Assembly: GCF_004364645.1 (NCBI RefSeq)
Contig: NZ_SOAW01000001.1
Coordinates: 1,736,001 to 1,800,000 of the forward strand
Direction: 5' to 3'
Source: Naumannella halotolerans
Lineage (GTDB): Bacteria > Actinomycetota > Actinomycetes > Propionibacteriales > Propionibacteriaceae
Length of the DNA: 64,000 bases
Within the stretch, counting starts at the first letter, position 1; each line of letters begins with the position of its first letter. A program made the translations under genes and the position numbers. Positions 27,941-36,823 of this stretch are shown here, piece after piece. The notes beneath the pieces are model-generated. The model searched no databases. It was not told where the DNA came from and saw only the letters and a program-made list of their open reading frames with translations.

Positions 27941-28621
27941 TTAGGAGAGGCGTGTGGCCGCCAGGAGCCATTGCACGGGCTTCGGGTCGCCTGTCGTGAT
28001 GATTCCGGGGGTGCTGGGCGTGTACTGGTCCTGTCCCAGGATGATGGCCTTGAGGGCTCGTGTTGTCGCGGTCAGGTCGGCCGTCGAGGCGCTCGGGGAG
28101 GGCTCGCGGACGATCGTTGTCTCGTCGGGGGCCAGGCGAGCGAGATAGGTGACGTATTCGCCAGCTGCGGCCCGGCGCGAGTCGGTGAGGCGGAGGGCGA
28201 CCGTTGCGGGGCTGGTAACGAGGTCGGGGCGCGGTCGCGCGTGGGCTCGCATGGTCAACACGAGGGTGTCCGGGCTCATGTCGGCGTCCCATGGAAGGGA
28301 AGGTGATGCGACGGCCCAGGCAGCCAGCTCATTGTTCACGCGCTCAAGCCCATGCCCCCACGAGGTCAGTTCGTAGTGCTCACCGGGGAGCCCGTCGACC
28401 TCTGTCTTGACGGCGATGCCAGCTTGGACCAGTTCACCGAGGCGGCGCGTCAAGATCGTTGGCCCGATCCCCATCACGTCGCGCTGCAGGTCCGAAAAGC
28501 GTTTGGGGCCGAGCAGCAGCTCGCGCACAACGATCATCGTCCACCGATCCCCGATGAGGTCCAGCGCGTGTGCCGCAGCGCACCCGTCGTTGTAGGACCC
28601 GTATGTCTTTCGCTCGCCCAT
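27941..28621 (-). CDS. HxlR-family winged-helix regulator with C-terminal sensor-like domain
   Basis: The protein of 226 aa from the ATG at 28621 (a GTG two codons earlier is possible) begins with an HxlR winged helix: YNDGCAAAHALDLIGDRWTMIVVRELLLGPKRFSDLQRDVMGIGPTILTRRLGELVQAGI. Residues ~125-226 form an SCP2-like tail (VALRLTDSRRAAAGEYVTYL...ATTRALKAIILGQ), a pairing seen in other actinobacterial members. HxlR proteins often respond to quinones, aldehydes or disulfide stress, but no cysteine pair of the YodB kind is obvious; Cys16 is the only one. It is divergent from two DinB-type genes with a symmetric operator between. Confidence 0.87.
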   Translation of the reverse strand: MGERKTYGSYNDGCAAAHALDLIGDRWTMIVVRELLLGPKRFSDLQRDVMGIGPTILTRRLGELVQAGIAVKTEVDGLPGEHYELTSWGHGLERVNNELAAWAVASPSLPWDADMSPDTLVLTMRAHARPRPDLVTSPATVALRLTDSRRAAAGEYVTYLARLAPDETTIVREPSPSASTADLTATTRALKAIILGQDQYTPSTPGIITTGDPKPVQWLLAATRLS

Positions 28622-28633
28622 TGACACAGATTA

Positions 28634-28671
28634 CTACTGAAAGTGTAGCGTCAGTGCTACCAAAACAGTAG
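28634..28671. promoter_or_regulatory. Nested symmetric operator between HxlR and DinB-type genes
   Basis: Two inverted repeats share one centre (28652.5): the outer CTACTG (28634-28639) with CAGTAG (28666-28671), and the inner GTAGC (28645-28649) with GCTAC (28656-28660). A TTGACA (28621-28626) lies 17 bp before TGTAGC (28644-28649), so the inner arm covers the -10 position of the rightward promoter. AGGAG precedes the ATG at 28683. Binding here by the HxlR protein would shut off both genes. Confidence 0.65.
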
Positions 28672-28682
28672 CAAGGAGCGCG

Positions 28683-29318
28683 ATGAACGATCAGCTGTCG
28701 ACCTGGACGCACCAAGCCCGACAGAGGCTGGCGTACGACCTCGGAGGCTTGACGGCAGCGGACTGGCGAAGCCCGAGCCTGTGCTCGGGGTGGGATGTCG
28801 AGCATGTGGTGGCGCACCTGACGGCTGCCGCCTCCACCAACCAACTCGCGTGGCTGCGAAGCATCATCCTGTCGGGATTCCGGCCTGCCGTTCACAACGA
28901 GCGACGTCTTCGTGAGCACCTGGGCAAAGACCCCGCAGAGACGTTGGCGCGCTTTCGGGCGGTCATCGCTTCGTCCGTTGCCCCATCCAAGGACTTGGCC
29001 GCGTATCTCGGAGAGGTTCTCGTCCATGGAGAGGACATCCGGCACCCCCTCGGTATCCCGAGCGTGGTCGACGTCGGCGCCGTGACGCAGGTCGCCGAGT
29101 TCTACGCGAGCCGCAACTTCGCCGTCGACAGCAAGAGCCTCGCGGCTGGGCTGCACCTGCGCGCCACCGACGGCACCTTCGAGCACGGCAACGGCCCAGA
29201 GGTGGCGGGCCCCACGCTCGGCCTCGTCATGGCGATGGCCGGGCGGCCGAGCCACCTCGACCAACTCGCTGGCGACGGCATCCCCGTCCTGGCCTCGCGA
29301 CTCGGAGAGGGGTCCTGA
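28683..29318 (+). CDS. Maleylpyruvate isomerase / DinB-fold family protein (TIGR03083), copy 1
   Basis: The 211-aa protein starts MNDQLSTWTHQARQRLAYDL and matches the mycothiol-dependent maleylpyruvate isomerase N-terminal family: SLCSGWDVEHVVAHLTAAA holds the first metal-binding His, and GEVLVHGEDIRHPLG holds the other two. Members are zinc enzymes or S-transferases that use mycothiol, the actinobacterial thiol. The substrate is not readable from sequence. It overlaps the next paralogous gene by one base (TGATG) and is divergent from the HxlR gene. Confidence 0.82.
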   Translation: MNDQLSTWTHQARQRLAYDLGGLTAADWRSPSLCSGWDVEHVVAHLTAAASTNQLAWLRSIILSGFRPAVHNERRLREHLGKDPAETLARFRAVIASSVAPSKDLAAYLGEVLVHGEDIRHPLGIPSVVDVGAVTQVAEFYASRNFAVDSKSLAAGLHLRATDGTFEHGNGPEVAGPTLGLVMAMAGRPSHLDQLAGDGIPVLASRLGEGS

Positions 29319-29941
29319 TGGACGCGATCTGGAACTCTGTCCACCGCGAACGGGCAGCACTCATCCGCGACCTTCGCGACCTCGGCCCGCACGACTGGGA
29401 TGCCGAGTCCGGGTGTCGAAGGTGGCGGATTCGCGATGTGGTCGCCCATCTGGTCGACACGGCCGCCACCACCCCGACCACCTTCCTCACAGGCATGGTT
29501 CGAGCCGGATTCGACTTCGACCGGCAGAACGAACTCGGTGTGGAACGCTACCGAGACAAGCAACCAGACGAGCTCATCAGCCTGCTTGTGCAGGTCAGGG
29601 ATCGAACGTCTGGCCCACCTCGCTTCATGGCTCCACTGGCCACGCGCCTTGTCGAGGAAATCGTGCACGGCGAGGACATTCGCCGCCCCCTCGGTCTCCA
29701 CCGGGAATATCAGCCAGAGGACCTCCAGATGGCCATCGAGTACCAAGTGGCCACAAGCGTCAGGATTGGGGGCGCCCGAGAGAAGCTGGTCGGAGTCATG
29801 CTCGTCGCCGACGACATCGACTGGACCCACGGCCAGGGCTCGGTCGTGACCGGACCAGCCCTCGAGATCCTCATGCTCGTCTGCGGGCGGCCTCCAAGGT
29901 CTCGAGTAGTGACCGGGCCGGGGCTTGTGAGGTTCTTATGA
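29318..29941 (+). CDS. Maleylpyruvate isomerase / DinB-fold family protein (TIGR03083), copy 2
   Basis: A 207-aa paralogue of the preceding gene: GCRRWRIRDVVAHLVDTAAT carries the first His and TRLVEEIVHGEDIRRPLGLH the other two. N-terminal and middle parts align well with copy 1. The end (CGRPPRSRVVTGPGLVRFL) is recognisable but slightly off the usual pattern, and the stop overlaps the ATG of the IS481 transposase by 4 bp, so the last residues may be altered by insertion. Coupled translation with copy 1 suggests both act on the same kind of substrate, perhaps as mycothiol transferases against electrophiles. Confidence 0.8.
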   Translation: MDAIWNSVHRERAALIRDLRDLGPHDWDAESGCRRWRIRDVVAHLVDTAATTPTTFLTGMVRAGFDFDRQNELGVERYRDKQPDELISLLVQVRDRTSGPPRFMAPLATRLVEEIVHGEDIRRPLGLHREYQPEDLQMAIEYQVATSVRIGGAREKLVGVMLVADDIDWTHGQGSVVTGPALEILMLVCGRPPRSRVVTGPGLVRFL

Positions 29942-30939
29942 CTGGTCCGTCACGCCTGCACGCCAACGCGGCGCTCACTCCAAGGCACCGAATGATCGTC
30001 GTTCGTCTGGTTGTTGACGATGGTTGGCCGATCAGCGAGGTTGCCGCCCGATTCCAGGTTTCCTGGCCGACAGTGAAGCGCTGGGTCGACCGCTTCCGCG
30101 CGGGCGAATCGATGCAGGACCGATCCTCTCGGCCGCATCGCTCGCCGAACAAGACCAGCCAGAAGACGACCCGGCGGTGTATCGACCTTCGGCTGCGTCT
30201 GAGGGAGGGACCAGTGCCGCTGGCCTGCCGCCTCGGCATCGCACCGTCGACTGTCCATCGCATCTTGGTCTACGTGCACCTCAACCGGCTGTCACACGTG
30301 GACCGTGCGACCGGCGAGCCGATCCGGCGCTACGAGCACGACAAGCCTGGTGCGATGCTGCATGTCGATGTGAAGAAGCTCGGCAACATCCCCGACGGGG
30401 GAGGCTGGCGCTACGTCGGCCGACAGCAGGGAGAGAAGAACCGAGCCGCGACCCCTGACAAGCCCAGGAACAAGTACCGGGACCCGTTGATGGGCAATGC
30501 CTGTGTCCACACCGTCATCGACGACCACTCCCGCGTTGCCTACGCCGAGATCCACGACGACGAAACCGCCCGCACCGCCACCGGCGTGCTGGTCCGGGCC
30601 ATCGAGTGGTTCAACGCCCGCGGAGTCACCGTCGAACGAGTCCTGTCCGACAACGGCGGCGCCTACCGCTCACACCTATGGCGAGACACCTGCACAGAAC
30701 TTGGCATCAAGCACAAGCGGACCAGGCCCTATCGGCCGCAGACCAACGGCAAGATCGAGCGCTTCCATCGCACCCTGGCCGACGGTTGGGCCTACGCCCG
30801 CTGCTACACGTCCGAGGCCGAGCGCCGGGGCGAGCTCGACGGCTGGCTGCACTACTACAACCAGCACCGACCCCACACAGCCTGCGGGAACCAGCCGCCC
30901 TTCTCACGATTGATCAACGTCCCCGGGCAGTACACCTAG
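29938..30939 (+). CDS. IS481-family transposase
   Basis: A 333-aa transposase, apparently intact: N-terminal helix-turn-helix (VVDDGWPISEVAARFQVSWPTVKRWVDRF) and a second one (CRLGIAPSTVHRIL), then the rve integrase core with MLHVDVKKLG (first Asp), VLSDNGGAYRSHLW (second Asp) and KIERFHRTLADGW (Glu). It ends NQHRPHTACGNQPPFSRLINVPGQYT. Its start is embedded at the end of the preceding gene. I cannot find an outer left end, so it is uncertain whether it can still move. Confidence 0.9.
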   Translation: MTGPSRLHANAALTPRHRMIVVRLVVDDGWPISEVAARFQVSWPTVKRWVDRFRAGESMQDRSSRPHRSPNKTSQKTTRRCIDLRLRLREGPVPLACRLGIAPSTVHRILVYVHLNRLSHVDRATGEPIRRYEHDKPGAMLHVDVKKLGNIPDGGGWRYVGRQQGEKNRAATPDKPRNKYRDPLMGNACVHTVIDDHSRVAYAEIHDDETARTATGVLVRAIEWFNARGVTVERVLSDNGGAYRSHLWRDTCTELGIKHKRTRPYRPQTNGKIERFHRTLADGWAYARCYTSEAERRGELDGWLHYYNQHRPHTACGNQPPFSRLINVPGQYT

Positions 30940-31383
30940 TGCTCGACCGGAACCACCTCTCAGCACGTCGCGTCGACGCTACTGCGTCGCCCCTGGACGA
31001 CCCACTCGACACGCCCGCAGCACAGGCCATGTGACGTGCCCCGGCTTCCCGGACGGTCGGGGTCGGGTGGCTGTGATGTGTCGCTGCGTTCTCGTCGAGG
31101 GGGTCAGCAGACTCGATCAGGGTCGATTGGGATGAGACACGAAGGCGCTCAGGTCAAGGTGGCCGAAGCCGGCCGGCGGGGTAGCGTCGGTCACGTCGAG
31201 GTCTTTCGGATGGATGGCGTAGGAACCTCCATCGTCGGGAGACCTCGACGTCTACCTGCGGACCGACGCGCCCGGCCGACCTACACCCTCATCTGGGAAG
31301 AGCCTGTCATAGCTAAGGCGGATCGACCACCCTCAACTCTGTGAAGAGCCGTAAGGGTGCTCATCGACGACACCCGCGGCCGC
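30940..31383. other. Gene-free stretch with an ISL3 end inside
   Basis: The stretch holds no supported gene. Positions 30940-31169 show nothing recognisable. A leftover ISL3 right end spans 31170-31304. The rest leads to the lipoprotein stop. Confidence 0.5.
31170..31304 (-). mobile_element. Remnant right end of a second ISL3-family element
   Basis: This stretch is clearly related to the right end of the ISL3 element at 22.2-23.5 kb. Both contain GTAGCGTCGG, then CACGTCGAGGTCTTTC, then TCGGGAGACCTCGACGTCTA at similar spacing. The end reads CTACACCCTCATCTGGGAAGAGCC, and its reverse complement GGCTCTTCCCAG... is a typical ISL3 terminal repeat. It has the same orientation as the first copy. The remainder of the element is missing. 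Confidence 0.7.
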
Positions 31384-31923
31384 TCAGCCAGGCTGGTCGG
31401 TCGACAGTGTCCAGCGCTGCCCATCGTCGAGGAGTTGGTTCAGCTGCGGGGAATAGTGGTTGCATCGGTCCCGCTCGAGATGTACGCGGAGAGCGGATCG
31501 AGTTCGGGTATCGACCAACACCATGACCTCTTCATACTGCAACCACTCCGCACACGGGGGTTCTACTCGCGGTGGCGCCTCGGCCAGCAGGGTCCGCCAG
31601 AAAGGCGGGTCGACAGCGGTCTCGAGCTGTCGATAGTCGCCCTCTTCGGGGGCGCGTAGCAGCTCCCGGCACCACACCAGGCGGTCGAAGCGAAAGTCGT
31701 CGGGTATTCGGGCCGGAGGATGTTCGGCGAGCCACAACTCCCTGTCCTCGAGCGACGGACAGATTCCTTTCCCGTCGGTGACCGGAAACGGACTCCCGGT
31801 AGAGGCGGCATTCGTTGGGCCGCCAGAGGGCGCCGGCCCGTCGGGTAGCGAAGGCGAGCCACAAGCCGCCAGTAGGGCAGTCAAGGTGCAGGCGATCATC
31901 GCCGCTCGTGCCAGGCGAATCAT
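31384..31923 (-). CDS. Putative lipoprotein, unknown function
   Basis: The 179-aa product starts with a lipoprotein signal (MIRLARAAMIACTLTALLAAC, Cys21 in the LAAC lipobox), then a Pro/Ser/Gly-rich linker to about residue 50. The rest is a soluble domain with five further cysteines (CPSLEDREL, WCRELL, PPCAEWL, DRCNHYS), three of which could pair in disulfides outside the cell. No family is recognised. It is divergent from valS (257 bp between) and lies at the edge of the accessory block. Confidence 0.6.
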   Translation of the reverse strand: MIRLARAAMIACTLTALLAACGSPSLPDGPAPSGGPTNAASTGSPFPVTDGKGICPSLEDRELWLAEHPPARIPDDFRFDRLVWCRELLRAPEEGDYRQLETAVDPPFWRTLLAEAPPRVEPPCAEWLQYEEVMVLVDTRTRSALRVHLERDRCNHYSPQLNQLLDDGQRWTLSTDQPG

Positions 31924-32166
31924 GTTGTCTTAATTCGGAAGTCTCCATACGCGCGCGCAATCTGGCCGAAGTCCACGAACCATGTCGCAGCGTACCGCTG
32001 ACCGGACGACGAGGCCAAAAACGGACGGATCTGGGCGCAACAGTCCTTGTCGCCGAACCACCTCCTCGGTGGGCACGTCGCTGCCCAAGGACGACGCGGT
32101 ATCGCCCACGGGTAATTGGCTCCCGCAGCGCGTGCCCACTGTTTCGCCCCGACGCCCGCAGAACCC

Positions 32167-32172
32167 TAGGAT
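32167..32172 (+). promoter_or_regulatory. -10 box for leaderless valS
   Basis: TAGGAT lies eight bases before the valS ATG. A weak TTTCGC lies 19 bp upstream of it. No ribosome-binding site and no T-box element (no GGTGG-type anti-terminator motif) is visible in the 257 bp before the gene. Confidence 0.4.
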
Positions 32173-32180
32173 TGGGTCCC

Positions 32181-34727
32181 ATGACGTCGATCCCGAACAT
32201 CCCCGAGAAACCGGTTCTGGAAGGGCTGGAGGACAAGTGGGCCGTTGTCTGGCAGGACAACGAGACCTACAAGTTCACCCGCCCGAGCAGCCGCGCCGAG
32301 GTGTACTCGATCGACACCCCGCCGCCGACGGTCTCCGGCAGCCTGCATGTCGGCCACGTCTTCTCCTACACCCATGCCGATGTGATCGCCCGCTTCCAGC
32401 GGATGCGCGGCAAGCACGTCTACTACCCGCTGGGTTGGGACGACAACGGCCTGCCGACCGAGCGCCGGGTGCAGAACTACTACGGCGTCCGCTGCGATCC
32501 ATCGATCCCCTACGACCCCGATTTCACCCCGCCGGAGAAGCCGGACCCGAAGCGGCAGGTACCGATCAGCCGGCGCAACTTCGTCGCCCTGTGCGAGGAG
32601 CTCACCCAGGTCGACGAGAAGGTCTTCGAGGACCTGTGGCGCAAGGTCGGCCTCAGTGTCGACTGGTCGGCGCTGTACAGCACCATCTCCGATGACACCC
32701 GATTCGTCTCCCAGAAGGCGTTCCTGGACAATCTTTCCCGCGGGGAGGCGTACCTGTCCGAGGCCCCGACCCTGTGGGACGTCACCTTCCAGACCGCGGT
32801 CGCCCAGGCCGAGCTGGAGGCCCGGGACTACCCCGGCGCGTACCACAAGATCAACTTCCACGGTGCCGCCGGGCCGGTGCAGATCGAGACCACCCGCCCG
32901 GAGCTGATCGCCGCCTGTGTGGCGCTGATCGCCCACCCTGATGACGAGCGGTACCAGCCACTGTTCGGCACCACCGTCACCTCCCCGATCTTCGGCGTCG
33001 AGGTGCCGGTGCTGGCCCATCCGGGTGCGGAGCGGGACAAGGGCGCCGGTATCGCCATGTGCTGCACCTTCGGCGACCTCACCGATGTCACCTGGTGGCG
33101 CGAGCTGCAGTTGCCGACCCGGGTGATCATCGGCCGCGACGGACGGTTGTCCCGGGACACCCCGGAGTGGTTGGTGAATGCCGCACCGTACGCGGAGTTG
33201 GCAGGCAAGACCGTCTTCTCCGCCCGGGAGGCGATGGTCGGGCTGCTGCGGGAATCCGGTGACCTCGACGGTGAGCCGACCCCGACCCAGCGGAAGGCGA
33301 ACTTCTACGAGAAGGGCGACAAACCGCTGGAGGTGGTCTCCACCCGCCAGTGGTACATCCGCAACGGCGGACGCGATGCCGAGCTGCGCAAGGCCCTGCT
33401 GGCCCGCGGTGAGGAGCTCAACTGGGTGCCGGACTACATGTCGCACCGGTACGAGAACTGGGTCAGCGGACTGAACGGTGACTGGTTGATCAGCCGCCAG
33501 CGCTACTTCGGTGTGCCGTTCCCGGTCTGGTACCCGATCAACGACTCCGGGGAGACCGATTACGCCAACCCGTTGCTGCCCGAGCAGCCCCAGTTGCCGA
33601 TCGACCCGGCCTCCGACGTGCCGAACGGGTACGTGGAATCGCAGCGTGGTGAACCGGGTGGCTTCCTCGGCGACCCCGATGTGATGGACACCTGGGCCAC
33701 CTCGTCACTGACCCCGCAGATCGCCACCGGTTGGGGTGGGCGCGATGACGAACTGTTCGCGCTGACGTACCCGATGGACCTGGCCACCCAGGCACACGAC
33801 ATCATCCGTACCTGGCTGTTCTCCCGGGTGGTCCGGGCCCACCTGGACGGTGACTCCCTGCCCTGGCACACCGCGATGATCAGCGGCTTCGTGGTCGATC
33901 CGGACCGGAAGAAGATGTCGAAGTCGAAGGGCAATGTCGTGGTGCCCAGCGAGATCCTCGAGAAGTACGGTGCCGATGCCGTCCGCTGGCGGGCGGCGCT
34001 CGCCCGTCCCGGGATGGACTCCCCGTTCGACGAGAAGCAGATGAAGGTCGGCCGGCGGCTGGCGATGAAGCTGCTGAACGCCTCGAAGTTCGTTCTCGGG
34101 TACGGTTCCTCGACCGATCTGACGGCGGTCGTCAATGCCGCCGACCTGGCCCAGCTGGAAGCGCTGAAGGCCGTTGTCGTCGAGGCCACGAAGCGTTTCG
34201 AGGACTACGACTACACCGGCGCCCTGGAGGTCACCGAGGCGTTCTTCTGGTCCTTCTGCGACGACTACCTCGAACTGGTGAAGGAACGCGCCTACGGTGC
34301 CCAAGGTGAGGCCGAGGCAGCCTCGGCCCAGTCGGCCCTGGCGTTCTCGCTGCACGTGTTGTTGCGCCTGTTCGCGCCCTTCCTGCCCTTCGTCACCGAG
34401 GAGGTCTGGTCCTGGTGGCAGCAGGGTTCGGTGCATCACGCGAACTGGCCGGCGCTGGAGGAGATCACCACCAGCGGTGACGCCGCGACGGTCGACGACA
34501 CCGCCGCTGCGCTGATCGCCATCCGCGGCGCGAAGTCACAGGCGAAGGTGTCGATGAAGACCGAGGTGAACACCGCCCGGATCAGCGGACCAGCCGCTTC
34601 GATCGCGCGACTGCGGGCGGTCGAGGCCGACCTGCGTGCGGTGGGTCGGATCACCGGCGCGGTCGAGTTCACCGAAACCGACGGCCCGATCACCGTCGAC
34701 GTGGAACTGGCACCGCAGCCGGCCTGA
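32181..34727 (+). CDS. valS: Valyl-tRNA synthetase
   Basis: The ATG at 32181 (MTSIPNIPEKPVLEGLEDKW) gives 848 aa. The open frame extends upstream but without conserved sequence. Class I motifs: HVGH at residues 56-59 and KMSKS at 578-582. An editing (CP1) domain lies between, and a C-terminal coiled arm with anticodon-binding domain ends the protein. The enzyme charges tRNA-Val. In related genomes valS lies between clpX and folC on their strand; here it is on the opposite strand, next to IS remnants, so it was inverted. Confidence 0.95.
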   Translation: MTSIPNIPEKPVLEGLEDKWAVVWQDNETYKFTRPSSRAEVYSIDTPPPTVSGSLHVGHVFSYTHADVIARFQRMRGKHVYYPLGWDDNGLPTERRVQNYYGVRCDPSIPYDPDFTPPEKPDPKRQVPISRRNFVALCEELTQVDEKVFEDLWRKVGLSVDWSALYSTISDDTRFVSQKAFLDNLSRGEAYLSEAPTLWDVTFQTAVAQAELEARDYPGAYHKINFHGAAGPVQIETTRPELIAACVALIAHPDDERYQPLFGTTVTSPIFGVEVPVLAHPGAERDKGAGIAMCCTFGDLTDVTWWRELQLPTRVIIGRDGRLSRDTPEWLVNAAPYAELAGKTVFSAREAMVGLLRESGDLDGEPTPTQRKANFYEKGDKPLEVVSTRQWYIRNGGRDAELRKALLARGEELNWVPDYMSHRYENWVSGLNGDWLISRQRYFGVPFPVWYPINDSGETDYANPLLPEQPQLPIDPASDVPNGYVESQRGEPGGFLGDPDVMDTWATSSLTPQIATGWGGRDDELFALTYPMDLATQAHDIIRTWLFSRVVRAHLDGDSLPWHTAMISGFVVDPDRKKMSKSKGNVVVPSEILEKYGADAVRWRAALARPGMDSPFDEKQMKVGRRLAMKLLNASKFVLGYGSSTDLTAVVNAADLAQLEALKAVVVEATKRFEDYDYTGALEVTEAFFWSFCDDYLELVKERAYGAQGEAEAASAQSALAFSLHVLLRLFAPFLPFVTEEVWSWWQQGSVHHANWPALEEITTSGDAATVDDTAAALIAIRGAKSQAKVSMKTEVNTARISGPAASIARLRAVEADLRAVGRITGAVEFTETDGPITVDVELAPQPA

Positions 34728-34825
34728 CCCCCGCTGAGACCGGACACGGCGAACCGGGACATCGACAGCAACGGACGCGAACCGGGTCGCCCGGGTGATC
34801 CCACCGAGAAGGTACGCGAACGCGA

Positions 34826-34862
34826 TTCGGCCCCGCAGCCCTGAACGGGTTGCGGGGCCGAA
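34826..34862. terminator. Bidirectional terminator between valS and lipoprotein
   Basis: A perfect 12-bp stem (TTCGGCCCCGCA with TGCGGGGCCGAA) and a 13-nt loop lie 100 bp after valS and 16 bp after the convergent lipoprotein gene. It can act in both directions. Confidence 0.75.
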
Positions 34863-34878
34863 GCGCGGAGCGGGACCC

Positions 34879-35328
34879 TCAGCCGCCGGTGTAGCAGGAG
34901 GTGTCGGAGAGGGCGGCACTGAATGCCTCGGTGTCGGCGGCATCGGTCGGCGCCTGCCCGTCGGCGATCTTCTGCAGACCCTCGTCGCTCATGTCGGAGG
35001 CGACCAGCGACCCGGCCATGCAGCTGATGATCTGGTCGGCCTCGCCCGGCAACTCCGTACCGGTGGACTCCAGCAGGGTCTTCAGACCGGTGGCGACCTC
35101 GTCCTCGCTCGGTCGACCCGAGCTGTCGGCGTCATCGGACTCCGCATGGTCCTCGGTCGACTCACCCGACTCGGCTGAGGTGGCACCGGTCTCCGGCTCG
35201 GCCTCAGGAGCAGCAGTCTCCGCGGCCGGCGCGTCGGCGGCGCTCTCCTCCTCTGATCCACCGCAGCCGCTGAGCAGCAGGGTCGCGGACAGGGCGGCAG
35301 CGGCGAGGCCACCGGCGAAGGTCTTCAT
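34879..35328 (-). CDS. Small lipoprotein with acidic linker
   Basis: From the ATG at 35328 (MKTFAGGLAAAALSATLLLSGC) the protein is 149 aa with a lipobox LSGC (Cys22). Residues ~24-85 are a disordered, acidic Ala/Glu/Asp/Ser linker. The folded part (about 88-149: VATGLKTLLESTGTELPGEADQIISCMAGSLVASDMSDEGLQKIADG...CYTGG) has two cysteines that may form a disulfide. No family is recognised; it resembles the many small DUF732-like secreted domains of actinobacteria only in size. It faces valS across a shared terminator. Confidence 0.6.
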   Translation of the reverse strand: MKTFAGGLAAAALSATLLLSGCGGSEEESAADAPAAETAAPEAEPETGATSAESGESTEDHAESDDADSSGRPSEDEVATGLKTLLESTGTELPGEADQIISCMAGSLVASDMSDEGLQKIADGQAPTDAADTEAFSAALSDTSCYTGG

Positions 35329-35416
35329 GGTCACGTTCTGGTCCTCCAAGACTGTGGATTGGGCGTTGGGCTGCACCCTAGGGGCCGGTGGGTTCACCCG
35401 ACCACCGGGCGAGCAT

Positions 35417-36592
35417 TCAGGGTTTCAGGACCACCTTGATGCACCCGTCGGTCTTGTGCTGGAACTGCTCGTACAGCTGCGGAGCCTCCTCCAGCGGCGC
35501 GGTGTTCGTGGTCAGGTCGAGCACCCCCAGGGGGTCGCCCGAGTCGTCCAGCAACGGCATCAAGGTCTCGGTCCAGCGGCGGACATTGGCCTGGCCCATC
35601 CGGAACGAGAGCTGCTTGTCGAACATCTGCATCATCGGCATCGGGTCCAGCGCTCCGCCGTAGACCCCGGAGATCGACACGGTGCCGCCGCGGCGGACCA
35701 GATCGATCGCCGAGTGCAGGGAGCTCATGGTGTCCACGCCGATCGTCTCGGTGGCCTTCTGCCCCAACTTGTCCGGCAGCAGACCGGCCAGGTTCTGCAT
35801 CGCCCGGGCCACGGGCGATCCGTGCGCCTCCATCCCCACTGCGTCCAGCACCGCATCGGGTCCGCGTCCGTCGGTGACCTCCCGGATCCGGTCGTTCACG
35901 TCCTCGGTGAGATCGAAGGTCTGCACACCGTGACGTTCTGCCATCTGCCGACGCGCGGCCTCCGGCTCGATGGCCAGTACCCGGTAACCCCGGTACACCC
36001 CGATCCGGGACGCGAACTGTCCGACCGGTCCGAGACCGTTGACCACCAGCGTGCCCCCATCGGGCACCTGCGCGTACTCCACACCCTGCCAGGCGGTGGG
36101 CAGGATGTCGGAGAGGAACAGGTACTTCTCATCGGGACCCTCGTCGGGCACCTTCATCGCCCCGTAGTCGGCATGCGGCACCCGCAGATACTGCGCCTGT
36201 CCACCGGGCACCGAACCGTAGAGCGCGGAGAAGCCGAGCAGTGACGCACCGGTCCCCCGGTCCTTGACCTGGGTCGTCTCGCACTGGGACTGCAGATCAT
36301 TGCGGCACATCCAGCAGTGTCCGCAAGAGATGTTGAACGGGATCACCACCCGGTCACCGGGTTTGAGATTGCCCACCTGTGCACCCACCTCGGTGACGAT
36401 GCCCATCGGCTCGTGCCCGAGGATGTCGCCGGGGTTCATGTACGGGCCGAGTACTTCGTACAGGTGAAGATCCGAACCGCAGATCGCGGTCGAGGTGACC
36501 TGGATGATCGCATCGGTCGGATCGATGATGCTCGGATCCGGGACGGTCTCGGTGCTGACCTTGCGCTTGCCCTGCCAGGTGACAGCCTTCAT
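35417..36592 (-). CDS. Zinc-dependent alcohol/formaldehyde dehydrogenase (FdhA-like)
   Basis: The 391-aa protein is of the glutathione-independent formaldehyde dehydrogenase-like branch of zinc alcohol dehydrogenases. Catalytic-zinc ligands are in AICGSDLHLY and GHEPMG, and the structural zinc site is the spaced cysteines CGHCWMCRNDLQSQC. The NAD-binding GLGPVGQFA lies near residue 190. Members oxidise formaldehyde or other alcohols and aldehydes; the substrate is not determinable. It stands alone, 88 bp after the small lipoprotein gene's upstream end, without an operon. Confidence 0.85.
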   Translation of the reverse strand: MKAVTWQGKRKVSTETVPDPSIIDPTDAIIQVTSTAICGSDLHLYEVLGPYMNPGDILGHEPMGIVTEVGAQVGNLKPGDRVVIPFNISCGHCWMCRNDLQSQCETTQVKDRGTGASLLGFSALYGSVPGGQAQYLRVPHADYGAMKVPDEGPDEKYLFLSDILPTAWQGVEYAQVPDGGTLVVNGLGPVGQFASRIGVYRGYRVLAIEPEAARRQMAERHGVQTFDLTEDVNDRIREVTDGRGPDAVLDAVGMEAHGSPVARAMQNLAGLLPDKLGQKATETIGVDTMSSLHSAIDLVRRGGTVSISGVYGGALDPMPMMQMFDKQLSFRMGQANVRRWTETLMPLLDDSGDPLGVLDLTTNTAPLEEAPQLYEQFQHKTDGCIKVVLKP

Positions 36593-36823
36593 GGGTACTC
36601 CTTCGCAGGCGAGCGGTCGGCATCGCGTCGGACCTGTGCTGTCCGAAGGGAACGCGGGGAACGAACCACTCGCCTCATCCCCTACGACGCTACCGGCAGG
36701 TACCGACCGCTCCGATCAGGGGGCCCGGCTCGACGGGGTTCAGGCGCAGCGCTTCTGCGGTGACGCAAGGGCAGCCTACGGGTTCAGGCGCGGCTGTTTC
36801 AGTGCCGCGCGGCGACGAGCCAA

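Noticed and set aside
31924-32180. T-box leader before valS
   Set aside because: No anti-terminator core or specifier stem is visible, and a -10 box sits right before the ATG.
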